This document shows, in pieces, positions 44,706 through 52,339 of a stretch of DNA of 64,000 nucleotides; the first letter of the stretch is position 1; the number at the start of each line of letters is the position of its first letter. The stretch covers positions 372,001-436,000 of the forward strand of contig NZ_JACYTP010000002.1 in the NCBI RefSeq assembly GCF_014841115.1, read 5' to 3'. The stretch is from Photobacterium arenosum. GTDB lineage: Bacteria; Pseudomonadota; Gammaproteobacteria; Enterobacterales; Vibrionaceae. The notes below the pieces were generated by a model. That model was given only the letters and a program-made list of their open reading frames with translations. It searched no databases and was not told the origin of the DNA. A program made the translations under genes and the position numbers.

Positions 44706-45326
44706 TTATACGAACTGGGAAAAATACTTCCCTTTGATTTGTGTCGTGGTGAAGGTTTTCACTCTGACATTGGGTGACCAGTGGTTGATCGGCCAGCCTG
44801 CTTTTTGCTTCAGTGCTTTGATAAAGGCAGCCGGTGAGGCCAGTTTATCCCATACCTGGGGTAAAAAGACCGCCTGCGAATGGTGCTCGGTCAGGATCAC
44901 CCCCACTTTGTGCTCTTCAAGATAGGCGATGAGCGCTTCTTCGGAATCGACCTGCAGCAGTTTAGGATCGGAAAGCACAGAAATCTCTATGGTCAGGCTG
45001 CTGAGCTGCTCTTCGGTCAGCGGCATGAAGCGTCTGTCCTGATAGGCGCTGTCTCTGGCTTTATTATGCACTTCAAGTACCAGAGGCTCATTGGCGGTCA
45101 CTGTCCCCAGGCAGCCCTGCAGTTCGCCGTCGACTTCCAGGGTGACAAAACATGCGCCATTGGCGAGCAATTTGCGGTTGTATAAATCCAGTTGTGGTGG
45201 TCGCGGCAGTGCTTCAGAGAAATGGCTGCGAATGGCCTCTCTGGCAATATCCAGCAGTTGGGTCATTTCCCCTTTATTCAGGGCCGGTTTGGGTGGTGGT
45301 GGACACGAGGTAACTGACATATCCAA
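44706..45326 (-). CDS. AMMECR1 domain protein (AmmA-like)
   Basis: The 206-residue protein shows the AMMECR1 family pattern: VTLEVDGELQGCLGTVTANE near residue 63, then DSAYQDRRFMPLTEEQLSSL and VKTFTTTQIKGKYF. A TTG start at 45326 is favoured because AAGGAG lies 7 bases before it; an ATG two codons later is the alternative. The gene overlaps the end of the MEMO gene by about 50 bases, so both are made from one message. The family is found in all domains of life without known chemistry; in bacteria it travels with MEMO and a radical-SAM protein, as here. Confidence 0.9.
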   Translation of the reverse strand: MDMSVTSCPPPPKPALNKGEMTQLLDIAREAIRSHFSEALPRPPQLDLYNRKLLANGACFVTLEVDGELQGCLGTVTANEPLVLEVHNKARDSAYQDRRFMPLTEEQLSSLTIEISVLSDPKLLQVDSEEALIAYLEEHKVGVILTEHHSQAVFLPQVWDKLASPAAFIKALKQKAGWPINHWSPNVRVKTFTTTQIKGKYFSQFV

Positions 45327-46077
45327 CGACTCTCTCCTTATCTCCGGCTTCTGTATCGCCGGAGTTTTTGTATTCTAATTGTGTTAAGAAATAGCCTCTT
45401 TGCTTCGCCAGTAATAACAAGGTGTTGATCCCGGTCGAGCCGCAGGCTTGTTGCGGTGTCAGACTGGGGTCGAACGTTTCGATCACTTTCAGTGTGCGAT
45501 GATCGATATCCTGTGCATCTGCATAGGGGTGGTAATGGCTCAGATCACTGCTGATCACCAGCAGGGTGTCGTCCTGCCACAGGGGATCGATAATCTGTGC
45601 CAGCCGGGATGGTGCAATGCGGCTGGTCAGAATAGGCAGCAGGGTAAACGCAGAAAGGCAGCTTTGCAGGAAGGGTAGCTGTACTTCCAGGCAATGCTCC
45701 AGTTCGTGTATGTGATCTGATAACTCAATATCATTCAAATGCGACAGCTTTTCAACACCTTGTAAGTCGATTTTGACTTCACCTAACGGTGTGGCGAAAT
45801 ACTGGTCAGCAGGTAGGGCACAACCGTCAAACGCATAATGATGACTGGGGCCAATCAAAATGACTTTGCGATACGGGCTGTGCGCTTTTTTCAGCCAGCG
45901 AAAAGCACTGGCCGCCACTTTTCCGGAGAACATATAGCCCGCGTGCGGCACGATCAGTGCCCTTGGCATCAGCTCAGCGTCACAGGGTTCAGCAAACCAT
46001 TGCTGAATCTGTTTTCTTAGCCCGAGCGGTGAAGCCTGATAAAACCGTCCAGCCACGGCGGGAGCGCGAATGGTCAT
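45274..46077 (-). CDS. MEMO family protein (AmmB-like)
   Basis: The start at 46077 gives MTIRAPAVAGRFYQA, the usual MEMO N-terminus, after AAAGG; a longer reading is unlikely. The 267-residue protein keeps the fold of extradiol dioxygenases with metal-site histidines in VPHAGYMFSG, IGPSHHYAFDG and ISSDLSHYHPYADAQ, and the cysteine in QACGSTGINTLL. MEMO proteins bind metal but have no settled reaction in bacteria. It is the first gene of the MEMO-AMMECR1 pair and is divergent from the radical-SAM gene 100 bases away. Confidence 0.92.
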   Translation of the reverse strand: MTIRAPAVAGRFYQASPLGLRKQIQQWFAEPCDAELMPRALIVPHAGYMFSGKVAASAFRWLKKAHSPYRKVILIGPSHHYAFDGCALPADQYFATPLGEVKIDLQGVEKLSHLNDIELSDHIHELEHCLEVQLPFLQSCLSAFTLLPILTSRIAPSRLAQIIDPLWQDDTLLVISSDLSHYHPYADAQDIDHRTLKVIETFDPSLTPQQACGSTGINTLLLLAKQRGYFLTQLEYKNSGDTEAGDKERVVGYVSYLVSTTTQTGPE

Positions 46078-46176
46078 TGTCTGGCCTTTGTCTTGGTAAT
46101 TACTGCAACAAGGCAACGCACTGCTTGCAGGCAAGAACAGAGCGCCACCAACTATAGTTAAGTATAGGAAGGAATA

Positions 46177-47382
46177 ATGACCGGACTGTTACCAGAACTG
46201 TTACCAGAACAGCTACCGGACCATTGTCAGCAACCCAACCGGACAGAAATCACCGCCATGGCACAACGAACACCGGCACCGACAGTGCAGATTGTAAAAG
46301 GAAACGGCTCAGCTGAAAGCTGGCCAACCGAATTCTGGCATCAGCTGGATGATGGCCGGGTGGTGTGTGACGTTTGCCCGCGGCACTGCCGGTTGCGCGA
46401 GGGTAAGCGCGGCGCCTGCTTTGTACGCATGGCGGAACATGGTCAGATAGTGCTGACCAGTTATGGGCGTTCGAGCGGTTTTTGTATCGATCCTATTGAG
46501 AAAAAGCCGCTGAATCATTTCTATCCTGGCAGCTCAGTGTTGTCATTCGGTACGGCGGGCTGCAACCTGGGCTGTAAATTTTGTCAGAACTGGAGCATCA
46601 GCAAATCGCGTGAAATCGATACTTTAGGCGCAACAGCCATGCCGGAGCAGATTGCCCGGGCGGCCAAGGCGTACGGCTGTGATTCTATAGCCTTCACCTA
46701 CAACGATCCTGTTATTTTCATGGAGTACGCCATGGATTGCGCGCAAGCCTGCCATGCTCATGGTATCCACAGCGTGGCGGTGAGTGCGGGCTATATTTGC
46801 GATGCCCCCCGGCAGGCGTTCTACCGCCAGATGGATGCCGCGAATATCGATCTGAAAGCCTTCACTGAGCACTTTTATCATAAAATCTGTAGCGGCCATC
46901 TGGCCCCTGTGCTCGATACTCTGTTATACCTTCGCCACGAAACCCGTGTGTGGTTTGAAATTACCACTTTGCTGATTCCGGGCGAGAATGACAGCCCGGC
47001 CGAAATTACAGCGATGTCCCGCTGGCTGATGGACAACCTTGGCCCGGATGTGCCTTTACACTTCAGCGCCTTTCATCCTGATTTTAAAATGATGGATACG
47101 CCGCCGACACCGCCTGCCACTGTCCTGCAGGCCAGACGGATTGCGCTGGAGGCCGGTCTTCGTTATGTCTATGTCGGTAATATTTTCGATCAGGATGGTG
47201 ACAGCACCTATTGCCCGGGTTGCGGACAGCGGGTGATTTCACGCAACTGGTATGCTCTGGGCGATTACTCCCTGACCGAGAACGGCCGCTGCCAGCATTG
47301 CGGTTTTCATCTGGCAGGACGGTTTACGGCTTACCATGGCAGCTTTGGTCGCAGAAGGATTCCAATCCAAATTCGTGCCTGA
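46177..47382 (+). CDS. amrS: AmmeMemoRadiSam system radical SAM enzyme
   Basis: The 401-residue protein has the Cys-rich entry VCDVCPRHCRLREGKRGACF (residues about 65-85), the radical-SAM cluster motif CNLGCKFCQNWSISK (C-x3-C-x2-C, about 129-143) and a C-terminal zinc ribbon (YCPGCGQRV, then CQHCGFHLAG). This is the AmmeMemoRadiSam radical enzyme, named for its link to AMMECR1 and MEMO. The start has a strong AGGAAGGAATA site. It faces away from the MEMO gene; all three genes are thus next to each other. Reaction unknown. Confidence 0.94.
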   Translation: MTGLLPELLPEQLPDHCQQPNRTEITAMAQRTPAPTVQIVKGNGSAESWPTEFWHQLDDGRVVCDVCPRHCRLREGKRGACFVRMAEHGQIVLTSYGRSSGFCIDPIEKKPLNHFYPGSSVLSFGTAGCNLGCKFCQNWSISKSREIDTLGATAMPEQIARAAKAYGCDSIAFTYNDPVIFMEYAMDCAQACHAHGIHSVAVSAGYICDAPRQAFYRQMDAANIDLKAFTEHFYHKICSGHLAPVLDTLLYLRHETRVWFEITTLLIPGENDSPAEITAMSRWLMDNLGPDVPLHFSAFHPDFKMMDTPPTPPATVLQARRIALEAGLRYVYVGNIFDQDGDSTYCPGCGQRVISRNWYALGDYSLTENGRCQHCGFHLAGRFTAYHGSFGRRRIPIQIRA

Positions 47383-47480
47383 AAGCGGATAAAACCAGCA
47401 AGCCGGGCAGTGAGATTTTACTCCTGTGCCGCTTTGCATTATCTTACCGTTTTTCCCGGTACCAAACAGAGAACGTCCGC

Positions 47481-47780
47481 ATGACTATTGAAGAATTACA
47501 CCAGTTTCAGAATCTGGTCATTACCCAACCAAACTGTCCTTACTGTGTGAGAGCAAAAGCTATCTTGGATGATCGCGGTACTGACTACACAACCCTGGTA
47601 CTGGGGCAGAATTTGGAAAAAACCGAGATGATTGCTTTTATCGAGCAAGTGGCGAATACCACAGTACGCACTGTGCCACAAATCATCCTGGACGGTAAAT
47701 ATATCGGGGGTCACGATGATCTGGTCGCTTTTTTAGAGCGGCAGGTTGAAGCCGATGCGCTTGGTGATTTCGAATTGTGA
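47481..47780 (+). CDS. grxA: Glutaredoxin, GrxA-like dithiol type
   Basis: The 99-residue protein starts at the ATG at 47481 and carries the dithiol site CPYCVRAKA at residues about 14-22, then TVPQIILDGKYIGGHDDLVA with the cis-proline and glutathione-binding GG. CPYCVRAK equals the E. coli GrxA motif. It reduces protein disulphides with glutathione, for example in ribonucleotide reductase. The protein carries a short extra N-terminus compared with E. coli GrxA. A terminator follows. Confidence 0.92.
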   Translation: MTIEELHQFQNLVITQPNCPYCVRAKAILDDRGTDYTTLVLGQNLEKTEMIAFIEQVANTTVRTVPQIILDGKYIGGHDDLVAFLERQVEADALGDFEL

Positions 47781-47785
47781 TAGGT

Positions 47786-47812
47786 AAGGCTCCCGTTGGG
47801 GGCCTTTTCTTT
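47786..47812 (+). terminator. Terminator after the glutaredoxin gene
   Basis: A stem AAGGCTCCC (47786-47794) and GGGGGCCTT (47798-47806) with one T-G pair is followed by a T-rich tail (TTCTTT). It lies 6 bases after the stop. Confidence 0.82.
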
Positions 47813-47841
47813 ATTGATTAACCATTCAGTAGGAGGTCGGT

Positions 47842-48294
47842 ATGAGTTTTAACGTCAAAGTCGCCTGGCAGGGTAACAGTCAGCCGGGTGAAGAATTCAG
47901 CCGGGATCATCAGATCCAGTTTGGCAGCGGGCAATCTCTCAATGCTTCGTCGGCGCCGGATTTCAAAGGCAGTGCCGATAAAGTCAACCCGGAAGAAGGC
48001 CTGATGGCGGCTTTGTCTTCCTGCCACATGCTGACTTTCCTGGCCATTGCTCACCTCAAACGATTGCCGGTTGCCAGCTATCAGGACAATGTCACGGCTG
48101 AACTGGGTAAGAACGACGCCGGAAAAACCAAAGTGGCCGCTATCGATCTCAATCCTGTCATCACATTTGTGGATGGTGTAGAGGTATCACCTGAAGTGCT
48201 GGAAAAAATGCACCAGAAAGCGCACGACAACTGTTTTATTGCCAACAGCCTGAATACCACAGTCCGGCTGAATGGAAAGGAGTTCAGCCATTGA
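47842..48294 (+). CDS. OsmC family peroxiredoxin-like protein
   Basis: The 150-residue protein has the two redox cysteines of the OsmC fold: LMAALSSCHMLTFLAIA near residue 60 and KAHDNCFIANSLN near residue 131. The family reduces organic hydroperoxides in the cytoplasm. Its stop overlaps the TTG start of the MOSC gene, so translation is coupled. It is the first gene of a three-gene operon with MOSC and VOC proteins, a grouping that suggests handling of reactive carbonyls or oxidants. Confidence 0.9.
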   Translation: MSFNVKVAWQGNSQPGEEFSRDHQIQFGSGQSLNASSAPDFKGSADKVNPEEGLMAALSSCHMLTFLAIAHLKRLPVASYQDNVTAELGKNDAGKTKVAAIDLNPVITFVDGVEVSPEVLEKMHQKAHDNCFIANSLNTTVRLNGKEFSH

Positions 48295-48980
48295 TTCAGC
48301 TTGATACGGCCATAGCACTGGCAGGCCTGTACAGCGGTAAAGTGGCGCAAAGATACGGCATCAGAACCGCAATGGCCAAGCAGGCGGTCAGCGGCAAACT
48401 GTACCTCTCAGTAACCGGACTGGATGGCGATGAATGCGCCGAGCCTAAATTTCATGGCGGTACGGAAAGGGCGCTGCATCAGTATCCGCTGGAACATTAT
48501 GCGTTCTGGCAGCAGCAGTTCCCGGACCGTGACTGGCCGGCACCCGGGGTGGGAGAGAACATCAGCACCCAGGGGATGACGGAAGAGAATGTGCGGCTGG
48601 GTGATCGCTACCAGTGGGGCGAGGCGGTGATAGAAATCAGCCAGCCCCGCTCTCCTTGCTTTAAGCTCAGCCGTCGCTGGGAACTGCCGGAGTTCTCTGC
48701 CGTCATGCAGCAGACAGGGCGTTGCGGCTGGCTGTACCGGGTGATTACACCGGGATATGTCAGCAGCGATGAACCTTTGGTGCTGATCAGGCAAGGAGAA
48801 GACAGGTTCACGGTGAAACGCGTGCTGGATTGGTATTTCAATGACCCGATGAATCTGGACAAACTGCGCATGCTGCAAGAGTGTGAGGCGCTGTCGGTCA
48901 GCTGGCGCAACACGGTTGAGAAACGCCTGAATACCGGTGAGCTTGAAAACTGGCATTTCCGCCTCAACGGAGCGGGCTGA
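48291..48980 (+). CDS. MOSC domain protein, YiiM-like
   Basis: A TTG start overlaps the OsmC stop by four bases and has AAGGAG 7 bases upstream. The 229-residue protein has the MOSC core: GLDGDECAEPKFHGGTERAL, then PGVGENISTQGM and the conserved cysteine in ISQPRSPCFKLSRRWELP. A C-terminal helical part of about 60 residues fits YiiM, which binds molybdenum cofactor and reduces N-hydroxylated compounds. The VOC gene starts at its stop (ATGA-type overlap). Confidence 0.9.
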   Translation: MIQLDTAIALAGLYSGKVAQRYGIRTAMAKQAVSGKLYLSVTGLDGDECAEPKFHGGTERALHQYPLEHYAFWQQQFPDRDWPAPGVGENISTQGMTEENVRLGDRYQWGEAVIEISQPRSPCFKLSRRWELPEFSAVMQQTGRCGWLYRVITPGYVSSDEPLVLIRQGEDRFTVKRVLDWYFNDPMNLDKLRMLQECEALSVSWRNTVEKRLNTGELENWHFRLNGAG

Positions 48981-49366
48981 TGTTGAAAGGGATCCATCAT
49001 ACAGCGATCATCTGTTCTGACTATGCCAGATCGAAAGCGTTTTACGTTGATCTGCTCGGGCTGGATATCGTCTCTGAACATTACCGTGAAGCCCGTCAGT
49101 CCTGGAAGCTCGACTTAGCCCTGCCGGACGGCAGTCAGATTGAGCTGTTCTCTTTTCCCGACGCTCCGCCCAGGCCGAGTTATCCTGAAGCTCAGGGGCT
49201 CAGGCACCTTGCGTTTGCCGTTGAATCGGTAGAGGCTGTGGCACTATGGCTCAATGAGCAGGGCATTGCGACTGAAGCGGTTCGTATTGACGAACTGACA
49301 GGAAAAGCCTTTACGTTTTTCAGTGATCCGGATGGTTTGCCGCTAGAGCTGTATCAAGGCGAATGA
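48980..49366 (+). CDS. yaeR: VOC family (glyoxalase-fold) protein, YaeR-like
   Basis: The 128-residue protein resembles E. coli YaeR throughout: LKGIHHTAIICSDYARSKAF, EHYREARQSWKLDLAL, IELFSFPDAPPRPSYPEAQG, LRHLAFAVE and FFSDPDGLPLELYQ. Metal ligands of the vicinal-oxygen-chelate fold are the early His, the Glu in IELFS, the His in RHLAF and the Glu near the end. Substrate is not known. The start overlaps the MOSC stop by one base, as the last gene of the operon. Confidence 0.92.
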   Translation: MLKGIHHTAIICSDYARSKAFYVDLLGLDIVSEHYREARQSWKLDLALPDGSQIELFSFPDAPPRPSYPEAQGLRHLAFAVESVEAVALWLNEQGIATEAVRIDELTGKAFTFFSDPDGLPLELYQGE

Positions 49367-49390
49367 AGGGGCGTTTTTCAGTGCTTAAGC

Positions 49391-49420
49391 ACGGGCTACG
49401 CAGGTAGCCCGTTGTCTTGT
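49391..49420 (+). terminator. Hairpin terminator after the OsmC-MOSC-VOC operon
   Basis: A perfect 9-bp stem (ACGGGCTAC at 49391-49399, GTAGCCCGT at 49404-49412) with a 4-base loop is followed by a T-rich but broken run (TGTCTTGT). It sits 24 bases past the operon end. Confidence 0.65.
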
Positions 49421-49438
49421 CACGCAGTTTGCAGATGA

Positions 49439-49639
49439 TTACGACAGGGCATAGCCAATCAGGCTGGCAAAAATAATACAAGCCCCGCCAAAAACGCCGT
49501 ATTCGACGCGCTTTTCAACGATACAATCTACTTCTTCTTTTTGAACGGTCAGCATGCTGAATAAGCAGCCTCCCGCCAGAGCAACGGCCAGCACGCCCAG
49601 ACTGAACAGACCTGCCTGGACGAAATCAATAAACGCCAT
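49439..49639 (-). CDS. Small two-helix membrane protein
   Basis: The 66-residue protein has two hydrophobic helices (residues about 5-30, VQAGLFSLGVLAVALAGGC, and 48-65, VFGGACIIFASLIGYAL) joined by a charged loop with a single-Cys motif (QKEEVDCIVEKRVEYG). AGAGGA precedes the ATG, so it is a real gene. I do not recognise the family. It could be an inner-membrane regulator or a partner of a larger protein. Confidence 0.6.
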   Translation of the reverse strand: MAFIDFVQAGLFSLGVLAVALAGGCLFSMLTVQKEEVDCIVEKRVEYGVFGGACIIFASLIGYALS

Positions 49640-49732
49640 ATCAATCCTCTTTTATGAGCCCAAGGTGTATGCATGCTTGTTGTTGGCCTTCCCGGCTGAC
49701 AGCCAGTAACGGACGAACTGCACGTCTAATAC

Positions 49733-49757
49733 CAACCGGCATATTAGCCGGATTGGT
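49733..49757. repeat. Inverted repeat upstream of the small membrane protein gene
   Basis: CCAACCGGC (49733-49741) pairs with GCCGGATTGG (49748-49757) with one bulged base. No T-run follows on either side. It lies in the 217-base gap between two minus-strand genes. Confidence 0.4.
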
Positions 49758-49856
49758 CGTTATTTCGGGGCGAATGATACACCTTCTGACCGCGAGTGTA
49801 ATCCCGGAGGATGTAATCAGGGGTTAAATACTAAGGGATTGTTTGTCTGCCGCTTT

Positions 49857-50492
49857 TTACACGAAGGCCAGTCTTGCCGCGAAGGCAATCAGGACCACGC
49901 CTAAAGTACGCTCAATGATGTGCATCTGGCGGTGAAACCACAGCCGGGCTTTTTCGGCGGAAAACAACAGGCTGACCAGAACAAACCACAAGGCGGTAAT
50001 GGCACACATCCAGACACCATAGAAAATCTGAATAGCCAGTGGCGTATCCAGGCTGACCACATTGGTGATAATGGCCAGAAAAAACAGCGTGGCTTTTGGG
50101 TTGGTGGCATTGGTCAGAAAACCTATGCCAAACGCGCGACGCAGGGTCTGATGGCCGGATTCTGGTGTGGCATCGACTGCCGGGGCGTCACTGGTGGCCG
50201 GTTTGCTGCGGCATAATTGCACACCGAGATACACAAGGTACGCGGCGCCCAGCAGTTTGGCGGCGATCAATAGCCACTCTGAGGTGTGCATAATGGCGCT
50301 GACGCCAAGCAAGGTATAGAGCACGTGAACGGAAAGCCCCGCGCCAATGCCGAAGGCGGTCACTATACCGTGTCGGCGGCCAAACCTGAGGCTCTGGCGT
50401 ACTGTCATGACAAAATCGGGACCGGGGGCGACAACGGCCATAAAATGGATCAGCGCCAGAGAAATAAATTCAGGCCAGTATTCACTTAACAT
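49857..50492 (-). CDS. LysE/RhtB family exporter
   Basis: The start at 50492 follows AAGGA; a TTG two codons earlier is less likely. The 211-residue protein has six hydrophobic helices and the signature VVAPGPDFVMTVRQSLRFG. NPKATLFFLAI is the second conserved stretch. It lies 26 bases after alaX on the same strand, so the two are one unit. Coupling to an alanyl-tRNA editing enzyme suggests export of a misacylating small amino acid such as serine, glycine or alanine; this is inference. Confidence 0.87.
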   Translation of the reverse strand: MLSEYWPEFISLALIHFMAVVAPGPDFVMTVRQSLRFGRRHGIVTAFGIGAGLSVHVLYTLLGVSAIMHTSEWLLIAAKLLGAAYLVYLGVQLCRSKPATSDAPAVDATPESGHQTLRRAFGIGFLTNATNPKATLFFLAIITNVVSLDTPLAIQIFYGVWMCAITALWFVLVSLLFSAEKARLWFHRQMHIIERTLGVVLIAFAARLAFV

Positions 50493-50518
50493 CAGCAATA
50501 TCCTTATGCTTGTTAGAC

Positions 50519-51175
50519 TCAGCCCCTATCAGCAATCTGATAGCGAACCTGAAGCTTACCTTTTTTCAGCTTGGTTGAAACCTGGATATTCGCCGGGATC
50601 TCGCTGGTGGTCGCGACATGGGTGCCGCCGCAGGGCCATGCCATCAGATCACCGAAGGCAACCCAACGTGTACCATCCGGTTTTGTGTGCGAGCGCATGG
50701 GCAGATCGGCCGCAATCAGGCGGGTCAGGTGCTGTAATAGGGTGTGTTCGTCCAGCTCGACCACATGATCACGGGGCGAGAATTCGACCCGGCACTCGTT
50801 AGGCCAGTGATGTGCTTTTTCGGGCTGCCAGCCATTCTGCTGCCCGATATTGCCAATCAGGTGACCCAGACTGTGCAGTATGCTGTGGGTATTTCTGGGT
50901 TCTTTATCCATAGCAATAGTGACTGTGCCGGTTGGCAGCGGCTGGCTGATCACATGCTGGATAATGTCATCTGCTTTTTTGGTGTGCAGTACCTGCGCCC
51001 GTTCACCGCAATGGGTGGTAATGCGGCCTGTGTCGCCGGGCTGGCCACCGCCTTGCGGATGAAAGACGGTTTTGTCCAGCACGGCAATCCAGTGTTCGCC
51101 TTCCTGATAGCAGGCGAGTAACTCGGCTTCACAGTGAAGGGCATGTGAATCCAGGTATAAGGCTTGTGTTGTCAT
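50519..51175 (-). CDS. alaX: Alanyl-tRNA editing protein AlaX
   Basis: The start at 51175 gives MTTQALYLDSHALHCEAEL; a reading 33 codons longer is not supported. The 218-residue protein is a free-standing editing domain of AlaRS: HPQGGGQPGDTG near residue 40, the first zinc-binding HSILHSLGHLI motif and the second one in CGGTHVATTSE. It removes wrongly attached serine or glycine from tRNA-Ala. It is transcribed with the downstream exporter and diverges from a LysR gene. Confidence 0.93.
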   Translation of the reverse strand: MTTQALYLDSHALHCEAELLACYQEGEHWIAVLDKTVFHPQGGGQPGDTGRITTHCGERAQVLHTKKADDIIQHVISQPLPTGTVTIAMDKEPRNTHSILHSLGHLIGNIGQQNGWQPEKAHHWPNECRVEFSPRDHVVELDEHTLLQHLTRLIAADLPMRSHTKPDGTRWVAFGDLMAWPCGGTHVATTSEIPANIQVSTKLKKGKLQVRYQIADRG

Positions 51176-51288
51176 GTTGTGCTTCCCTGTCCGCTTGTCT
51201 GTCATCCATTGTAATAGTGGCTGTACTACATGATAATCCATCATCAATTCAAATAACTTTTGCGCAGAGCGCATTAATCAGAGGCGGC

Positions 51289-52200
51289 ATGAGCGGTAAC
51301 AAACACATTGGCTTAATGCAGGATATGGCGATTTTTGTGTCTGTGGTGAAAACCGGCAGCTTTTCCGAGTCCGCCAGGTTGCTGGGCGTGTCGCCTTCTG
51401 CGGTCAGTCGCTCCATCAAGCAGCTGGAGCAGCAACTGGGGGTGTGCTTGTTGCAGCGCACCACACGCAAACTGCGGTTGAGTGAAACCGGCCGGACAGT
51501 GTACGAGCGTTGTCTGCAACTGGATAACACCGCAAGAGAGGTGTTAGCACTTTGCGAAAGCCAGGACAGCTCTGCCCGCGGTGTGGTGAAAGTGGCCGCG
51601 CCCAAAGCCGTTGCGCATTCGCTGATTCATCCTTATGTCGCGGAATTTCTCAGTCTGTATCCGGACATAGATGTGCATCTGGTGCTGGATGATCAGGCGC
51701 TGGATCTGATTGAGCAGGAGATTGATATCCTGTTCAGAATAACCCGCCAGCCGCCACAGGGACTGATAGGGCGCAGCCTGATGCCGATTGATCATGTGCT
51801 TTGCGCGTCGCCGGATTATCTGAGTCGCAGAGGGACGCCGACCCACCCCAAAACGCTGGCGCAGCACAGCTGTATTTCGCTGGGCGAAAACGATGCAGAC
51901 TCAAAATGGCGCTTCAGGCAGGGCGAAAGCCGCTTGACCGTGCCTGTTACCGGCCGCTACCGGGCTAACCATTCCCGTGTGCGGCTGGAAGCGGCGGAGC
52001 AGGGTATAGGCATAGCCAGTCTGCCGGTGTTTGTGGCAGAAGCTGGTATCGCCAATGGCAGCATCATACAGGTCTTGCCGGACTGGGAATTTGAAACCGC
52101 TTACACAGGCGATTTGTGGATGCTGTACCCGGCAACGCGCCATATTCCGGCCAAAGTCAGCCTGTTTGCCGACTATATTGTGGGTAAGCTAGGCAGGTGA
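51289..52200 (+). CDS. LysR family transcriptional regulator
   Basis: The start at 51289 (MSGNKHIGLMQDM) has GAGG before it. The 303-residue protein has a LysR helix-turn-helix (residues about 10-65, FVSVVKTGSFSESARLLGVS and SAVSRSIKQLEQQLGVCLLQ) and a substrate-binding domain. It lies opposite alaX-lysE with a 113-base gap, so it most likely controls them. Inducer unknown. Confidence 0.92.
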   Translation: MSGNKHIGLMQDMAIFVSVVKTGSFSESARLLGVSPSAVSRSIKQLEQQLGVCLLQRTTRKLRLSETGRTVYERCLQLDNTAREVLALCESQDSSARGVVKVAAPKAVAHSLIHPYVAEFLSLYPDIDVHLVLDDQALDLIEQEIDILFRITRQPPQGLIGRSLMPIDHVLCASPDYLSRRGTPTHPKTLAQHSCISLGENDADSKWRFRQGESRLTVPVTGRYRANHSRVRLEAAEQGIGIASLPVFVAEAGIANGSIIQVLPDWEFETAYTGDLWMLYPATRHIPAKVSLFADYIVGKLGR

Positions 52201-52339
52201 GTGCTTGCTGACGCGTCTTCTATTTTCGATACAGACATGGCATCGACACAGCATGGCATCGGCGCAGATGTGACGTAAAAACAGCCATCCTGAGGATGGC
52301 TGCGGCGTTATAACCTGAGGCAGGCATAAGAAACAGAAA

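Noticed and set aside
45838..46157. Plus-strand open frames opposite the MEMO gene
   Set aside because: The minus-strand MEMO frame has all family motifs; the plus-strand frames have none.
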